Assembly (NCBI GenBank): GCA_033439255.1
Contig: CM065882.1
Location: 2,046,001 to 2,110,000 of the forward strand
Length of the DNA stretch: 64,000 nucleotides
Source: Hericium rajendrae
Lineage: Eukaryota; Basidiomycota; Agaricomycetes; Russulales; Hericiaceae
Direction of reading: 5' to 3'
Notes under the pieces: generated by a model
What the model was told of the DNA's origin: nothing
What the model saw: only the letters and a program-made list of their open reading frames with translations
The model's database searches: none
Position numbers and translations under genes: made by a program
Part shown: piece by piece, positions 37,391-48,798 of the stretch
Position numbering within the stretch: the first letter of the stretch is position 1
Layout: every line of letters begins with the position of its first letter

Positions 37391-40027
37391 TGCATCTGTT
37401 TTCTGATGCACCCGTGCTATCCCGTAGCAATTTGGGATCCAGCTTGCTCGCAATGCCTTCTTTTCTGTATCATGGCTAGTTGTTAACATTAATCTGTCCC
37501 AAGATCCAATAGCGTCCCTTATGTTATGCCCATTTTTCCCAACCACCGTCGGACACACCGATTCCACCATAATCACATTGTATGTGTGATCTATTCGAAG
37601 GTTTGGATAGGCCTGATGGTGGACCGCACCTTCAACCTCTGAGACGTTGATCACGTAGGATCTCGCGATAGCATCGCCATTATCGAGCCTTTTCGCAAAT
37701 CATCAATGCCGGTCTCGAGTATGTTGTCCGAGGGACGATTGACTGACTGCACGTAGCTCAGGGTCAGTGACTCACAATCATATGCTGTTGTCGTTTGAGT
37801 GTTGCTCCATTGGGCTTTTCGGTGGTGGCAACATGGCCGTCATGGGGCTATTGGTGAGGTGAGCGTCCCGTTGCTTCTCTAGGTTCGTACAGCTCTCGGC
37901 TGATGGATTGTGTCCACACTTTTCCGTGCCTACGGATGATGCTCCGGTTTCTTCTTCCCAGGATCTCCTGTGTAGGTCAGGTTCATCGGAGAGCTAAGTT
38001 GTTTCACGAGTTTTTCTGGCGCTCAGGAATTGTGCATCAGCGCGTACTTACGCTTGAGGTTGCGTAGCGCCCGGGATATATCGGCGTTACTGCAAATGCG
38101 CCGCCAAAAAAGTATAATGAAGTCTGGGCGCTCGGAATAGTCATGAAGTGACGCCTTTTTCGCTCTCAACAGGCAAGCCATGAGCGCTCAAACACTGTCG
38201 CATGCAGCGATGCTGCGCAGGATTGATGTGTCCACAGAGAATCTGGAATGGTGGTGCAATATTTTCCGTAAGTTCATTCAGTAGATGGCGGCGTTGCATG
38301 AACTATTTTTCTGCGGAAATTTGATATATCCTTAAGAGCAGAACATGTTCTGCCATGTATGAACAGCAATTCGGCATGTGTGTAAGTCGTTACATGGCGC
38401 TTGCCCTGTTGCGTCAAAAGTATGACCCCTTGGTTTTAGCGCTTGGGAAGTTCGTCGAACGGCCCGTAGCCGTCGTCTCTTCTGAAAAAAGTCTGCAAGC
38501 CTGCTGTCGACGCGTGGGTCGTAGCGCCTCGTCGGCCATGTCATGTTTCACCGTCGGCGTGATTGTCTGACATAGTAACTAAGGCCGTTCCGCACAGATC
38601 CCATCGACGCGGCAGTATGTGCCATCCTGCGGGTGTCCGCCCCCTGTCACGATAAGTGGCGTTATTGGGCTCAGCATCCCGAGGATCACGCCGCTGACGC
38701 CATGCACATACGAACATGGTACAAACCTCATGAAGTTACGCATCGTTTATTCCAATTTATCCTTTGATGCGTCTGATATTCCCGCGTCGATACCACTACA
38801 ATGTCTCTCTTCGACACCGCTGGGTTTGGTTTAGAATGGTGGGCTTAATGTGTTCATAAGCTCTCGACATGGAAGGAGGGATGTCGAACTTATCAAAAGA
38901 CATGCAGTGTTTTTTTTTATCCTTCCTCGTTGAACGTGTCCGCCTGAAAGTCGACCATGAAGATCGTGTGAGCGTTGTATGCGTCGATATTATTGTCATT
39001 TATACTTACCTTGCTCCTCAGACCCAACCCCATGTCTCTGGTAGTATGATCCGATTGCTCTGCATCGCTTAACATGATCCTTATGAGACGCATGATATCC
39101 TACGGTACTAGTCGAAACATCACGGGCCCGCGCGTAGTCCGTGATCATGGTCCTGCGATCGCATTAATCGCGTACCCGATAGTACGTAGGGGTTATTAGA
39201 CATGCGTTGAGCGGTAAGGCTGTTCCTCCTTGCGTTTCTGCGTTGAACAGTGGATCTCTACACAATGATGCGACTTACAGATATTGCTTTTCAGGCGCCT
39301 ATGGTAATTCATAACGTACAGCGGAATGCCACGAGTCTCGACAAAGTGAGGTACGCGCACCTTGACGTGCACAGCATCGCTGTTTGGCTCCGAGACGTCC
39401 GTAAAAGGTAAGTAAGTATGGAAATCGTGGTTCCTAAATCTCATCGGGTTCCGTTCATCATGGGGGAATCGAGAGAAACCCACTACTCTCGAAAAGTATC
39501 TTCAGGGCCTGACAGATCTTTCGTATGTGTATCTGTGATTGGTGGTGTCCGCGGAGAGCTAACCATCTAGCTGGTTAGTCGGCGCCATCTTCTCGTCAGC
39601 ATGTCACCCTGTTTGCAACACGTTTGAGGAACTTGGCTCCAATGCCTGTGACGTGCGCACACTGCCATCTCCCCAATGACTGTGATTCCGTCGCCGCTTA
39701 TTCATTTAGACATGCTATGAAGCCGCCCAGCAACGGGCGTTTGTCATGTGGCCTATCGACATGCCAGGAGGTACACGGCCCCAAGATACCAAGGTCAAAC
39801 AAGATCGGTTCGTCCGTCTATGCTTCAGGTTCATTATCATTGGAGATTGGATCTGGATTGTGCATTACGCAGATCCCATCGTCAGCTCATGCCAATTGTG
39901 TATGTTTGAAGGCCGGCTCAGCACGGCATAGGACAAGTCGCTCTATAAAAGCCATATAGCCATCGGACGAGTTCAGCATCTCACCTCATCCCTTCACCTC
40001 TCATCGACCCCTCACTCCGCCTTCAAC
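37391..40027. other. Gene-poor 2.6-kb region between RPB5 and the terpene synthase
   Basis: No frame here can be assigned. The RPB5 stop lies in a tandem duplication of about 16 bp (CATCTGTTT(T)CTGATG twice, near 37380-37410). A minus-strand frame at 39196-39483 reads protein-like (FRNHDFHTYLPFTDVSE) but matches no family I know. A plus-strand ATG frame at 38179 (MSAQTLSHAAMLRRIDVS) is followed by a GTAAGT donor but cannot be extended with support. The last part is the terpene synthase promoter, with a TATA-like TATAAA near 39944. Confidence 0.45.
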
Positions 40028-41174
40028 ATGCCCTCTCTCATTCAACCCATGGCTCGTTCCTTCTACCTCCCCGATCTCCTATCTCTCTCGACGCCCTTCA
40101 AGGGCTCCACCAACCCGCACTACAAGAAGGCTGCGGCCGAGTCAAGAGCCTGGGTCAACAGTTACAATGTCTTCACTGACCGCAAGAGGGCATTTTTCGT
40201 CCAAGGATGCAACGAGCTGCTCGTCTCTCGCACCTACCCTCACGCAGGATACGAGGAGTTCCGCACCTGCTGCGACTTCGTCAATCTCCTCTTCGTCGTC
40301 GATGAAGTTAGTGACGACCAAAATGGTGAGGATGCCCGCCGCACTGGCGAGGTGTACCTCAACGCTATGCGTGATTCGGAGTTTGATGATGGCTCTGCGC
40401 TTGCCAAGATGACGAAAGAGTGCGTTGATTACCATTTTCATCTGCTTTGGACAGTCTCTAAACTGATAGTGGGCGGTCAGGTTCCGGGCCCGATTATTAC
40501 GCTCCACTGGTCCACACGCGTTCGCCCGATTCTTGAAGCACAGCGAAGACTACATCGATTGTGTCGCCAAGGAGGCCGAATACCGAGAGCGTGGCGAGGT
40601 CCTCGACATGGAGTCCTTCAAGCATCTTCGCCGCGAGAACAGCGCCATTCGGCTTTGCTTCGGTCTTTTCGAATTCACTCTCGGAATTGATCTTCCCGAC
40701 GAAGTCTTCCAAGACCCCGTCTTTTCCCGTCTGTATTGGGCAGCTGCCGACATGGTCTGCTGGGCGAACGTGAATTGCATTTTATTCTGATCTCGTATCT
40801 GACCCTAACTATGTGGCATGCAGGATGTCTACTCCTACAACGTGGAGCAAGCGAAAGGCCACACTGGCAACAATATTGTCACTGTCCTCATGAAGGCGAC
40901 TGGACTCGACCTGCAGGGCGCAAGCGACTTCATCGGTGTATACTATAAGGAGCTGATGGAGCGCTACCTCGCGGACAAGGCCCAGCTGCCTTCGTTCGGC
41001 CCATCACTCGACAGGGACGTCGCACTATACATCCGCGCCATGGAGAATTGGCCGATCGGCAATTTGGAGTGGAGTTTCGAGACCAACCGCTACTTCGGGC
41101 CTATACATGACCAGGTGAAGCGCACACGTCTCGTCCTTCTGAAGCCGGCCGCGGTCGAAGATGATGATGAATGA
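40028..41174 (+). CDS. Sesquiterpene synthase (class I terpene cyclase)
   Basis: Cyclises a prenyl diphosphate, most likely farnesyl diphosphate, to a sesquiterpene. The aspartate-rich metal motif is DEVSD within [13 protein letters not shown]. The NSE-type motif is formed over an intron as [10 protein letters not shown]. The Arg-Tyr pair near the C-terminus (ETNRYFGP) is the diphosphate sensor of basidiomycete enzymes. Four exons give about 340 residues, normal for the family. The start ([18 protein letters not shown]) is family-like. Metal-binding residues are intact, so the enzyme should be active. The product cannot be read from the sequence. No P450 or other tailoring gene is recognisable alongside; the nearest gene is the mevalonate kinase fusion about 2 kb away, on the opposite strand. 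Confidence 0.95.
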
Positions 41175-43117
41175 GGTACGCATCGCACGCTCTGTGATCT
41201 TTCTTTTGGCCGACGTGCTGACTCGTCCGATTAGCGAACCGTATCCCACATTCGCAAACACCAACTATCTCTGCCGGCACGTGTCATAACCATGTACCAT
41301 TGCTACCATTGCTATCATCACCTTCCACATTGAATGTGGTCGTACAAAACTCATTCTATTTATCACTGGACATTCCTTAAATCCAGTAGTTATTCGCCCT
41401 CTCTACCATAGCTTTGAACACTTCTATGTTCAGTAATAGCTAATTCGACACAGTACATATTACTATTTACCCACCCTCGACTATCATATATGTATTTTCC
41501 GATCAGAGACTTACGGATGCTCGTTCGAAAGTCAAGGCCCGTATCAAACATCGCTTGGACTTCTTTCCCGAAGCATTTCTCGTCCGCAAAGCCGCGGCTG
41601 GTGACAAAAATCACTTCACCCGTCCAGGCCCAGAAGAAGTTCATCGGCGAGATCAGTAGGGCATGATGAACAAATGCACCCGTGCCCATCAGCGCACCCA
41701 ATGCCAGGGTATTGCCCTTCAAAATTAAATGCAGGTGCAGGTGGTTGGACATGCGACTGACCGTCAGCCTTCAAGTGGGGATGTATGTTTCCTTTCATCA
41801 TGTTGATTTCATGATAATGGACACAGGGACGGTAGATTTCGTGCACGAACATGACCTTCGGCTTCGCTCATCGTGCAAGCGCGGCGTACACCAGAGTCGA
41901 TCGGGTTTCTCGTCTTGGAAACTCGAAGCTCAACGTATGGTATCCGCTGCCTCTCCCCACGTCCATGTCGGTTTTGTACTAGGCCCATGATATTAATATT
42001 GCAGTATAAGTAAATCAACGATTTATGTCGGCAATCGTTTGTCGAGTTTGTCAAAGGCTGGTTGGTGACCGATCTCTATGTGGAAGAATGTCTGGGAGCA
42101 ATGGGAGAGGGTGGTTTCCTTGGCTTATCATGCCTAAAACCTTCGAGAACCTCGCTCCTCATACAAGTTTCTAGAGCGTACATCATAGAGTTAACTTTGC
42201 TCATGCATGATGCTGTTTTTCTCATCCCGGAAATCCTTGAGAACAATAATGATATACAATGGTATCAGAAACCTGACCTACCATGCCGAGCTCACCGTGA
42301 ATAATATTGCAGTACATACTTCATCATTGGGACCTGATTATCCCATACGGTATTAAAGGCACTACGCCAGTTCTGATCGGCATAGGACCTACGAGCTTCG
42401 GCTCGTAACAAGCATTATCAGTTTTCTTGAGCTCATCTTGGAAACTTGAAAAGCGTCTGGAGCGAGCTGTCATCGCTCGTCATGCTACAAAGCTGATGAT
42501 CGGTGTCGGCAACAGTTGGTCGGGACGTCTGGACGCCACTACTGGGTCATCGGAGTCAGCAATCGTCAGTCGGGGACAATGGACTGGGCCAGTACTGGGC
42601 CGAATGTAGCCAGCTGCCCACCATGTGAAATGCGTTAACCATGGACATCTGCCGTGAGCCTGGCGTTCGTGTAAATAACGTGGATAACATGGACCCATTT
42701 GTAGGAAGAGCACAATCAGAGATAGCCGATATACGATACGAGCGCCATCATCAGCTGTCGGTGGAGGGGAATACATCGACACCACTCACCAGTGCCAGTG
42801 CGGCGTAGAGTTGATGCCAACTATCTTCTGTGCGTGTAAGGTCTGCATCATAGGCGAACTTGATGCAGTGCAATAATTGGGCGAGGACCGATACCGGAGA
42901 AACTTGCATGCATCTCCGTTGGCGACTCGGAGTCATCATCAGCAAGACGGCCGAAACGCATGCGCCTGTCGTCAGCCGCCTGACGTTGAGTATAGCGCGC
43001 AAAATCGCGCCTCCAAGCTCAAACTAGTACCAACAGCACACAGCAATCCGTACATATCGCCCTTGCATTGCAGGACTAAATCTTACAACAACATACCGCT
43101 AGATACCCCTTTCTAAA
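41175..43117. other. Intergenic region with a coding-like fragment and diverged repeats
   Basis: Between the convergent terpene synthase and fusion gene. On the minus strand about 41530-41710, spliced-looking sequence (GNTLALGALMGTGAFVHHAL, MNFFWAWTGEVIFV) has acceptor- and donor-like borders and could be an exon of an unrecognised membrane protein or a remnant. Two blocks near 41909/42431 and 42022/42497 resemble each other (CTTGGAAACT, TGTCGGCAA), suggesting an old duplication of about 0.5 kb. No full gene can be supported. Confidence 0.4.
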
Positions 43118-46100
43118 TCAGACATATAGCCACCTGCCGCGGCCCGCAGCCCACTCAGCCAACTCCGTGATTGCCTTCTCTTCGAAAGCAGCCTGCAATG
43201 ACGCCCGTCGAACTTCGCGCTCGCCCTCACCAGGTGTCTCGGGCGGCGTGGCGGGGCCAGCGTAGTTGTCCGGCTGATGCGGCGAGAGTACGCCGAGTCC
43301 ACTGCCGCCGACCGATGTCAGGTAGGGTACGAAAGCCGTGTCGGAGAGGCTGTCCACAAGCTCGCGGAGGACGTTCTCATCGAGATCTGTGGAGAGCAGT
43401 CAGTAAGGAGAAAACTCTGGAAAGGGGACCAGCCTTACCGTCGGGGATTAGGGTGACGGCGCAGCCGCCACCACCTGCGCCGGTCAGCTTCGTGCTCAGG
43501 CGGTACGGCTCCGCGGCGGTCCTAGCTCTGATGTCCTCGAGGACGGGATGCGAAACGCCGAGCGAAACAAGATGAGCGTGGTTCTCGTTGATCAAAGCCT
43601 TGACGCCATTCAATATCAGTAAGATGCGCGAGCTAGTACCTGCGAACAAACGCACCGACAAAGCAGAAAGCAGGGCGTCGCGAGACAGCTCGGTGTCCAT
43701 GAGCGCTCGCCTGGCTTCATCCGTGATAGTCTGGATGGCATCCAGGATACGCCCAATTGTCTCCGGGTCCTGTCGCTACCATGAGCCGCCTGGCATGTAC
43801 CCATCAAGGAAGAAACTTACCTCCAACTTCTTCTGGGAGACACCGGCGACGAGGCGCTTCGTGTCGCGCGGAACCTTTGAATCTGTCAACAGGAACCGCA
43901 AGGACTTGAATCTGACAGATCTCCGTCAGTCAAGTTAACTTCTTTGCACGATGAGAACGGCAGGAACTTACCCTGAGATTGCTTCCATTCCGCTCTTGCG
44001 TGTGAACCCAGGCCGTGTGTAAGCCAGCGCGCCTCCGAACACGGCGACGGAGTTGTCTACGCCGCTGGGGTTCCCATGTAGGATCTTCTCCGCGACGAAA
44101 GCCCAGCGGTTGGCCTCCTCCGCGATGGCGCTCGGAATAGCGTGCCGACCGCCGTGCGAGACGTGGATGTGGCCGGGGTCGCCCGCGTGCGGCTCGCGGC
44201 TCGGAGGCGGTGGACCCGGAAGGTCGACGCGCTGATGCAGCAGCAGCAAGGCCGTCGCGGTGCAGACCGAGAACGACGCGGACGAGCCCAGGCCGGCGCC
44301 GACGGGCAAGGTCGAACGGACGGTGAAATTGAACGAGGGCCTCTCGCCTCCGTGAGCCATAATCATGTATAAGTACAAGAAGGCAATGCATGCAGCCTTG
44401 GCCGCGGAATGTATGTCTTCTGGGAGGGCACGCTTCGAAATAGCATCGACGAGAATCTGGTCCAGCTGCTCAGGATGATCATTACCAAGATCCACGGGAG
44501 TCACTGCCTCCCAGGGTAGATTGTCGACGGCCCACTCGTTATAGAAGTTGCCCAGGTCGGAAAAGTTCAATGCAACCTTGCCATCATGACGGGGCGAAGT
44601 CAGCCCATAGCAGCGTAGATCCACAGCCGCCGCGACCGCCGTCTAGAAACACAAAAGATGTTCAAGCCCATGTCTACATTCCAGGAACACGAAAAACGCA
44701 CCACTCCATGCACGACCGCATGCTCTCCGAATAAGATGACCTTCCCAGGCGCGCTGACAAACCATTCGCGGTTCTCGACCGGTCGAACCGCGTTCTCGTT
44801 GAATGCAAGCTTCTCGACCGCGCGGCTGATCGCTGCGCCCTGGCGCTGGACGCCCGCGCGGACGAAGCGTTGCTCGTCGGCGCCGGCGGAGACCGTGATC
44901 GCGCCCGCCTCAAGGAGCGCGCGCTCAAGATCGTCGAGTAAATCCGCAGGGTCCTCAATGCCGACGCACAGGCGGATCAGGTCCTCCGGTAGCCCGCGAG
45001 CCGCCCGCGTCGCGGCGTCAATGGAGGCGTGCCTGTTGCAGCAAACTGAGTAACGAAACGCTCGGGGCGGGGCGGGCAGGAGCTTACGACATGACGCAGG
45101 GCATGCTTATAAGCGAGTTGACGCAACCGAAGCTCACAGAGATGCCCCAGAGGCGCGTCGCGCCGACGATGCGCTCGCTGAGGGCTTTGTCGCCCGTTGT
45201 GAAGCTAAGCACCGCGCCGTAGCCGTCCGCGATACGCTCATGCACCTCGCGGCCGGGGTGGTTGGGAAGACCCGGATAGTGCGTCTTGAATCCAAGGCGA
45301 TCGAGCATCTGCGCGACGGCCATGGCCGTCGTCTGCTGACGATCCATGCGGATCGCGAGGGTCTTGACGCCGCGCAGGAGAAGGAAGCAGTCGAACGGCG
45401 TGAGCGCATTTCCGGATGCGTTAATCACGAAGGCCATTTGCTGAAAGGAGCTGTCATCAGAAACGCTTATTCTTGGATCGCCCGTAAAAATAACGCACCT
45501 TGGCGAGGTCGTCACTATTGCACGTTATGACGCCGGCCATGAGATCGTGGTGTCCGCTGAGATACTTCGTCGCACTGTCGTACACAATGTCCGCGCCGTG
45601 TTCGAGCGGCCGCTGGAGGTACGGGCTCATCATCGTGTTGTCGACGACGATGATCGCGTTCGGCGCGCGCTCTTTGACGTCCACCGCGATCTGTGCCAAA
45701 TCGGCGATCTTGAGCAGCGGGTTCGTCGGGCTCTCCAGGAGAACCATGGCCGTTTTCCCATTCTTGATGTGCGGTATCAAGTTCTTCGGGTCGGTGGTGT
45801 CTACGTGGTGCACGACCACGCCGACGTGCTTGTTGATGTACGTGAGCAGGCGGTTGGTGCCGCCGTAGACGTCGTCGCCGGCGATGACCTCGTCTCCTGG
45901 CTTCAGCACGCGGAGGATGACGTCCAGCGCGGACATGCCAGACGAAACGGCGAATGCATGCGCGGCGGACGAGATTTTGGCGATGTGGTGCTCTAGAATT
46001 TGTGGTCAGATCAAATGCTCCTAGAAATGGGATGCGGGTTGCCAGGATTGATGCGACAGTCCGACCATTCTCGGACGATGAATCTAAGCAGCAGAATCGG

Positions 46101-46460
46101 CCCACACCACGCCTCAGATAGCACCTCTCAATTCCCACCATGAGAACCCAACATTCATGGCCTCTGCCGTTCCCCACACGACCAAGTAATGCGGGGCTCA
46201 CCTAGATGGCTTCTGGTGGGGTTTCCGCTCCTGGAGTAATCATACTCGCCCCCGATGCCTTTAAAAGTACTAGACTGGTAAATGGGAACTGAGCTCGAGC
46301 CGAATTGGTCCTTCTGCGCCGGATTTTCGACGGTAGCGCACAATGTGCTGAAGCGGTACGGCTTGCGCGGACGGTTCGGTGACTCGGGCTCGGGGGTCGG
46401 AAGATTATGGCCCATGATTGTCGTCACCTTTGGTTTGCTGAAGTCTATAGCAGGCGTCAT
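43118..46460 (-). CDS. Cystathionine beta-lyase / mevalonate kinase fusion
   Basis: One continuous frame encodes two enzymes. Residues about 1-395 are a PLP-dependent cystathionine beta-lyase (methionine synthesis): SSVPIYQSSTFKG, YDYSRSGNPTRSHLEHH, PLP-lysine motif SATKYLSGHHD, VINASGNALTPFDCFLL, and MSHASIDAATRAARGLPEDL followed by IRLCVGIEDPADLLDDLE. A linker of about 45 residues follows. The remaining 430 or so are mevalonate kinase: FVSAPGKVILFGEHAVVHG, GHMP motif LPVGAGLGSSAS, NPSGVDNSVAVFGG and LTGAGGGGCAV. The exon 45032-44702 carries the lyase end, the linker and the kinase start without a stop codon. No ATG occurs in that linker frame. Junctions before (MS|HASI, phase 2) and after (HGV|TAVAAAVDL, phase 0) are family-consistent. 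Both catalytic halves look complete. The start is the ATG at 46460; an upstream TTG is ignored. VPS71 starts 203 bp away, divergently. Confidence 0.88.
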
Positions 46461-46663
46461 AGGGCCAGAAGAGAAGGAGAAAGAGAGCAAAAGAGAGATG
46501 TGGGGGGTGCGGGACTATGTACAAGTGGGGAAGTGATCGTGAGAGACGATGGCGAAATGGTCGCTTAGACGGCTTCAATGCATCGCGTCACCGCCGCGTC
46601 CCGCGGCTGCGCTCTCTTATACTCCATCGTCCGAGCCGATGATCCCGGGGGCTGAAGCGTATC

Positions 46664-47326
46664 ATGGCGCCCAGACGACAACGTGAGTGGATAATACTCC
46701 TTGTGCGAACGGAACATTGACCGATATGCTGTGGCGTAGCATCCCGCCAGACGCAGGCAGCCGCGCATACACTTGACGTTGAGGTCGTTGCAAAACGGAC
46801 AAAGAGACATCTCGACGAGCTTGAGGTCAGTCTTTTACGTATAATCGACTGTCGTTTCGTGCTCAAGTATGGCGTGATAGCGGTCGAACTATTCCGAACC
46901 GTCTGCATCTTACGTCGGCGAAGATGAGGAAGAGGAAGCAGCAGGCAAGACGGCCAAAGGACGTGCGAGGCAGACGATCTCAGACAAGCGGGGCGCTGGA
47001 AAGAAGAAAAAGTCGACGATGAACATCCGGACAGCGGTTCTGTACAGGAAGAACCTCGCGACGGTCATCGAGGAGTCGGCAAGTCTCCTTCAGCCTGCTC
47101 CGCTCTGCGCTCACTCACTTGTCTCCAGGGCATCGCCCGTCTACCATCAACAATCCCGACGTACCTGACTGCTGTGACTGGCCCTCCTCAGGTGCCATCC
47201 CGGCTGCTGTGCACGATCTGCGGATACTGGGGCCGATACAAATGCAAGAAATGCTCGATGGCATACTGCGATATGAACTGCCAAGGCGTCCACGACGAGA
47301 CCAGATGCGAACGACGGGTCTTGTGA
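46664..47326 (+). CDS. VPS71: HIT zinc-finger protein VPS71/SWC6 (ZNHIT1 type)
   Basis: A subunit of the SWR1 chromatin remodeller that deposits histone H2A.Z. Four exons assemble: MAPRRQPSRQTQAAAHTLDV and EVVAKRTKRHLDELE, then RSNYSEPSASYVGEDEEEE, then KKKKSTMNIRTAVLYRKNLA ending IEES, then GIARLPSTIPTYLTAVTGPP and the HIT finger. The finger reads CTICGYWGRYKC-KKCSMAYC and QGVHDETRC, supplying the Cys/His zinc ligands. Length (about 160 aa) is usual. The last intron begins GCAAGT and ends CAG, a GC-AG intron, because IEES must join GIARLPS. Exons are short and no single frame is long, so the gene is easily missed. Confidence 0.87.
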
Positions 47327-47780
47327 ATCTTTCGACTTTGTCTCAATATCCCGCATCCGACTCGGACTTGGTCACCTTTTGTCGCCTCCGTCGTCGGACA
47401 GGGACCCTAACCCTGGTTCCAGGTTCGGGGCGCAGATTTCGATTCGGACCGATGACTTCGGTTCCAGCAAGATGTTGCCCGAGATTTCTCATAGCACGAG
47501 GTTTTTCAGAAATCTCTTACTAGATCCATATTCCATTGGCGGAACTTGCTCTGCCTTGCCGAGACTGCGTCGAGACTGCAATTTCGATTGGAGGCCGTCG
47601 CAGTCACACGACGGTTCTTCCGTAACGGGTCAGAGGGCGGGCCCGAGAGCTCGTCTTGCATTGCACGGGATGTCAGTACCCAGTCACGCTATTAGATGGA
47701 TTTCAGCTGTATGAGCATTGTTGATCTGTCATTAATGAGATATATGAAAATTTAAATGGTGTGTAAATCGGCGACTCTGC
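47327..47780. other. Convergent 3' region of VPS71 and mL46
   Basis: Non-coding flank of about 450 bp between two stops. Plus-strand frames continue by chance but match nothing. No repeat or RNA gene. Confidence 0.6.
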
Positions 47781-48798
47781 TCAGAAGTCAGACAGCATGT
47801 CCTTGACGTCGTTCCAGTACGTCGGATCCACGCGCTGGGAAATCTCCTCCTTCGTTAGCCACGCAAAATCCGCGGCAGACTGCCCGTCGAGGGTAACCTG
47901 TCCCGATAGAATATGTGCCTTGAAGAAGAACACAGAGGTCTGCAATTTACTAATGAGTATGCAGGAAACGGTAATGAACTCTAGCCACGTACTTTAGAAG
48001 GACCTGAGGGCTCTGCAGGAGGTGTCGCAGACGGAATCTCGGCCAAGCCTATCGGGTGCCTCCCAACAACCCACGTGTCCATGGCCTCTCCGCATTGCGA
48101 GCCCAACTCTCGCTCAGCAGCCTACCGCGAACGTCAAGACCAGCAAACAAACAAAGTTAATTGACCGTACCTGATGCAACAGCTCGCCCGCCTGGACATC
48201 GCCGCGCGGGAAAGTCCACACCTCCTTCCCGCCCTCCGTCTTCTTCAGCAGAAGGTACACATTCCTCTGCCCATTCCGATCCAAACTCTTCACGTCCCCA
48301 CTGAGATCGCTCGCATGCACACGCGACACGGTATTCTCTTCCTCTTCCTGCCCGAACTGCTTCTCCGTCGCGCCAACGTCCTTTTCCTTCGCAGACTCCG
48401 CATCCGCGCCGAAGCCGGGCCCGAAGGCCTTACGGTCACGCCGGCGCTCCTCCGCGTTGAAGCGCGCCTCGAGCAGCGAGCCCGGCTTGAAGTAAAGCTC
48501 GTGCGGGAACGGGTTGTGCAGCGCGCGCTGGATGCGCGCCTGGTAGGTGAAGTACGCGCGCTCGAAGGGCGTCGGTGTACGTGTGATGATCGGCGAGCGG
48601 TTCAGGATGACGGAGGTTTGGAGGATGGGCTTGTCTGCCACCTTTTTGCGAGGGAGTGAAGGGGTGGGTGCGGCAGGGGTAGAGGTGCTGGCTGCTTCCT
48701 GCGTCGCAACGCCACGGAAAAATGAAAGCGGACGCGCTATGGTTCGCAAAGCAGGTTAGCGGGTTTGCATATTGTTAGTGAGGTGGCTCGCCTTTCAT
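47781..48798 (-). CDS. Mitochondrial large-subunit ribosomal protein mL46 (Nudix-like fold)
   Basis: Homologue of human MRPL46 and yeast Mrpl17, a Nudix-fold protein of the mitochondrial ribosome. It has a targeting-like N-terminus (RPLSFFRGVATQEA), then TSVILNRSPIITRTPTPFER, YFTYQARIQRALHNPFP and a charged linker. The Nudix-like part is NVYLLLKKTEGGKEVWTFPR, GDVQAGELLHQAAERELGS, and after two introns VFFFKAHILSGQVTLDG and FAWLTKEEISQRV. The catalytic Nudix glutamates are not all kept, as in the family. The start is tentative. No ATG opens the main frame, so I use the ATG at 48798 with a GC-AG intron giving MKARPLSFF. The homocitrate synthase start lies 474 bp away, divergently. Confidence 0.82.

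Noticed and set aside
37238-37654. A 138-codon minus-strand frame over the RPB5 end
   Set aside because: It overlaps the conserved last RPB5 exon in antisense and has no domain.
44658-45053. A stop codon or start codon separating the lyase and kinase
   Set aside because: I translated the exon in the shared frame base by base and found neither, so I did not split the gene.
40028-46460. A full terpenoid biosynthetic gene cluster
   Set aside because: Apart from the cyclase and the kinase fusion no P450, oxidoreductase, transporter or regulator is recognisable between them.
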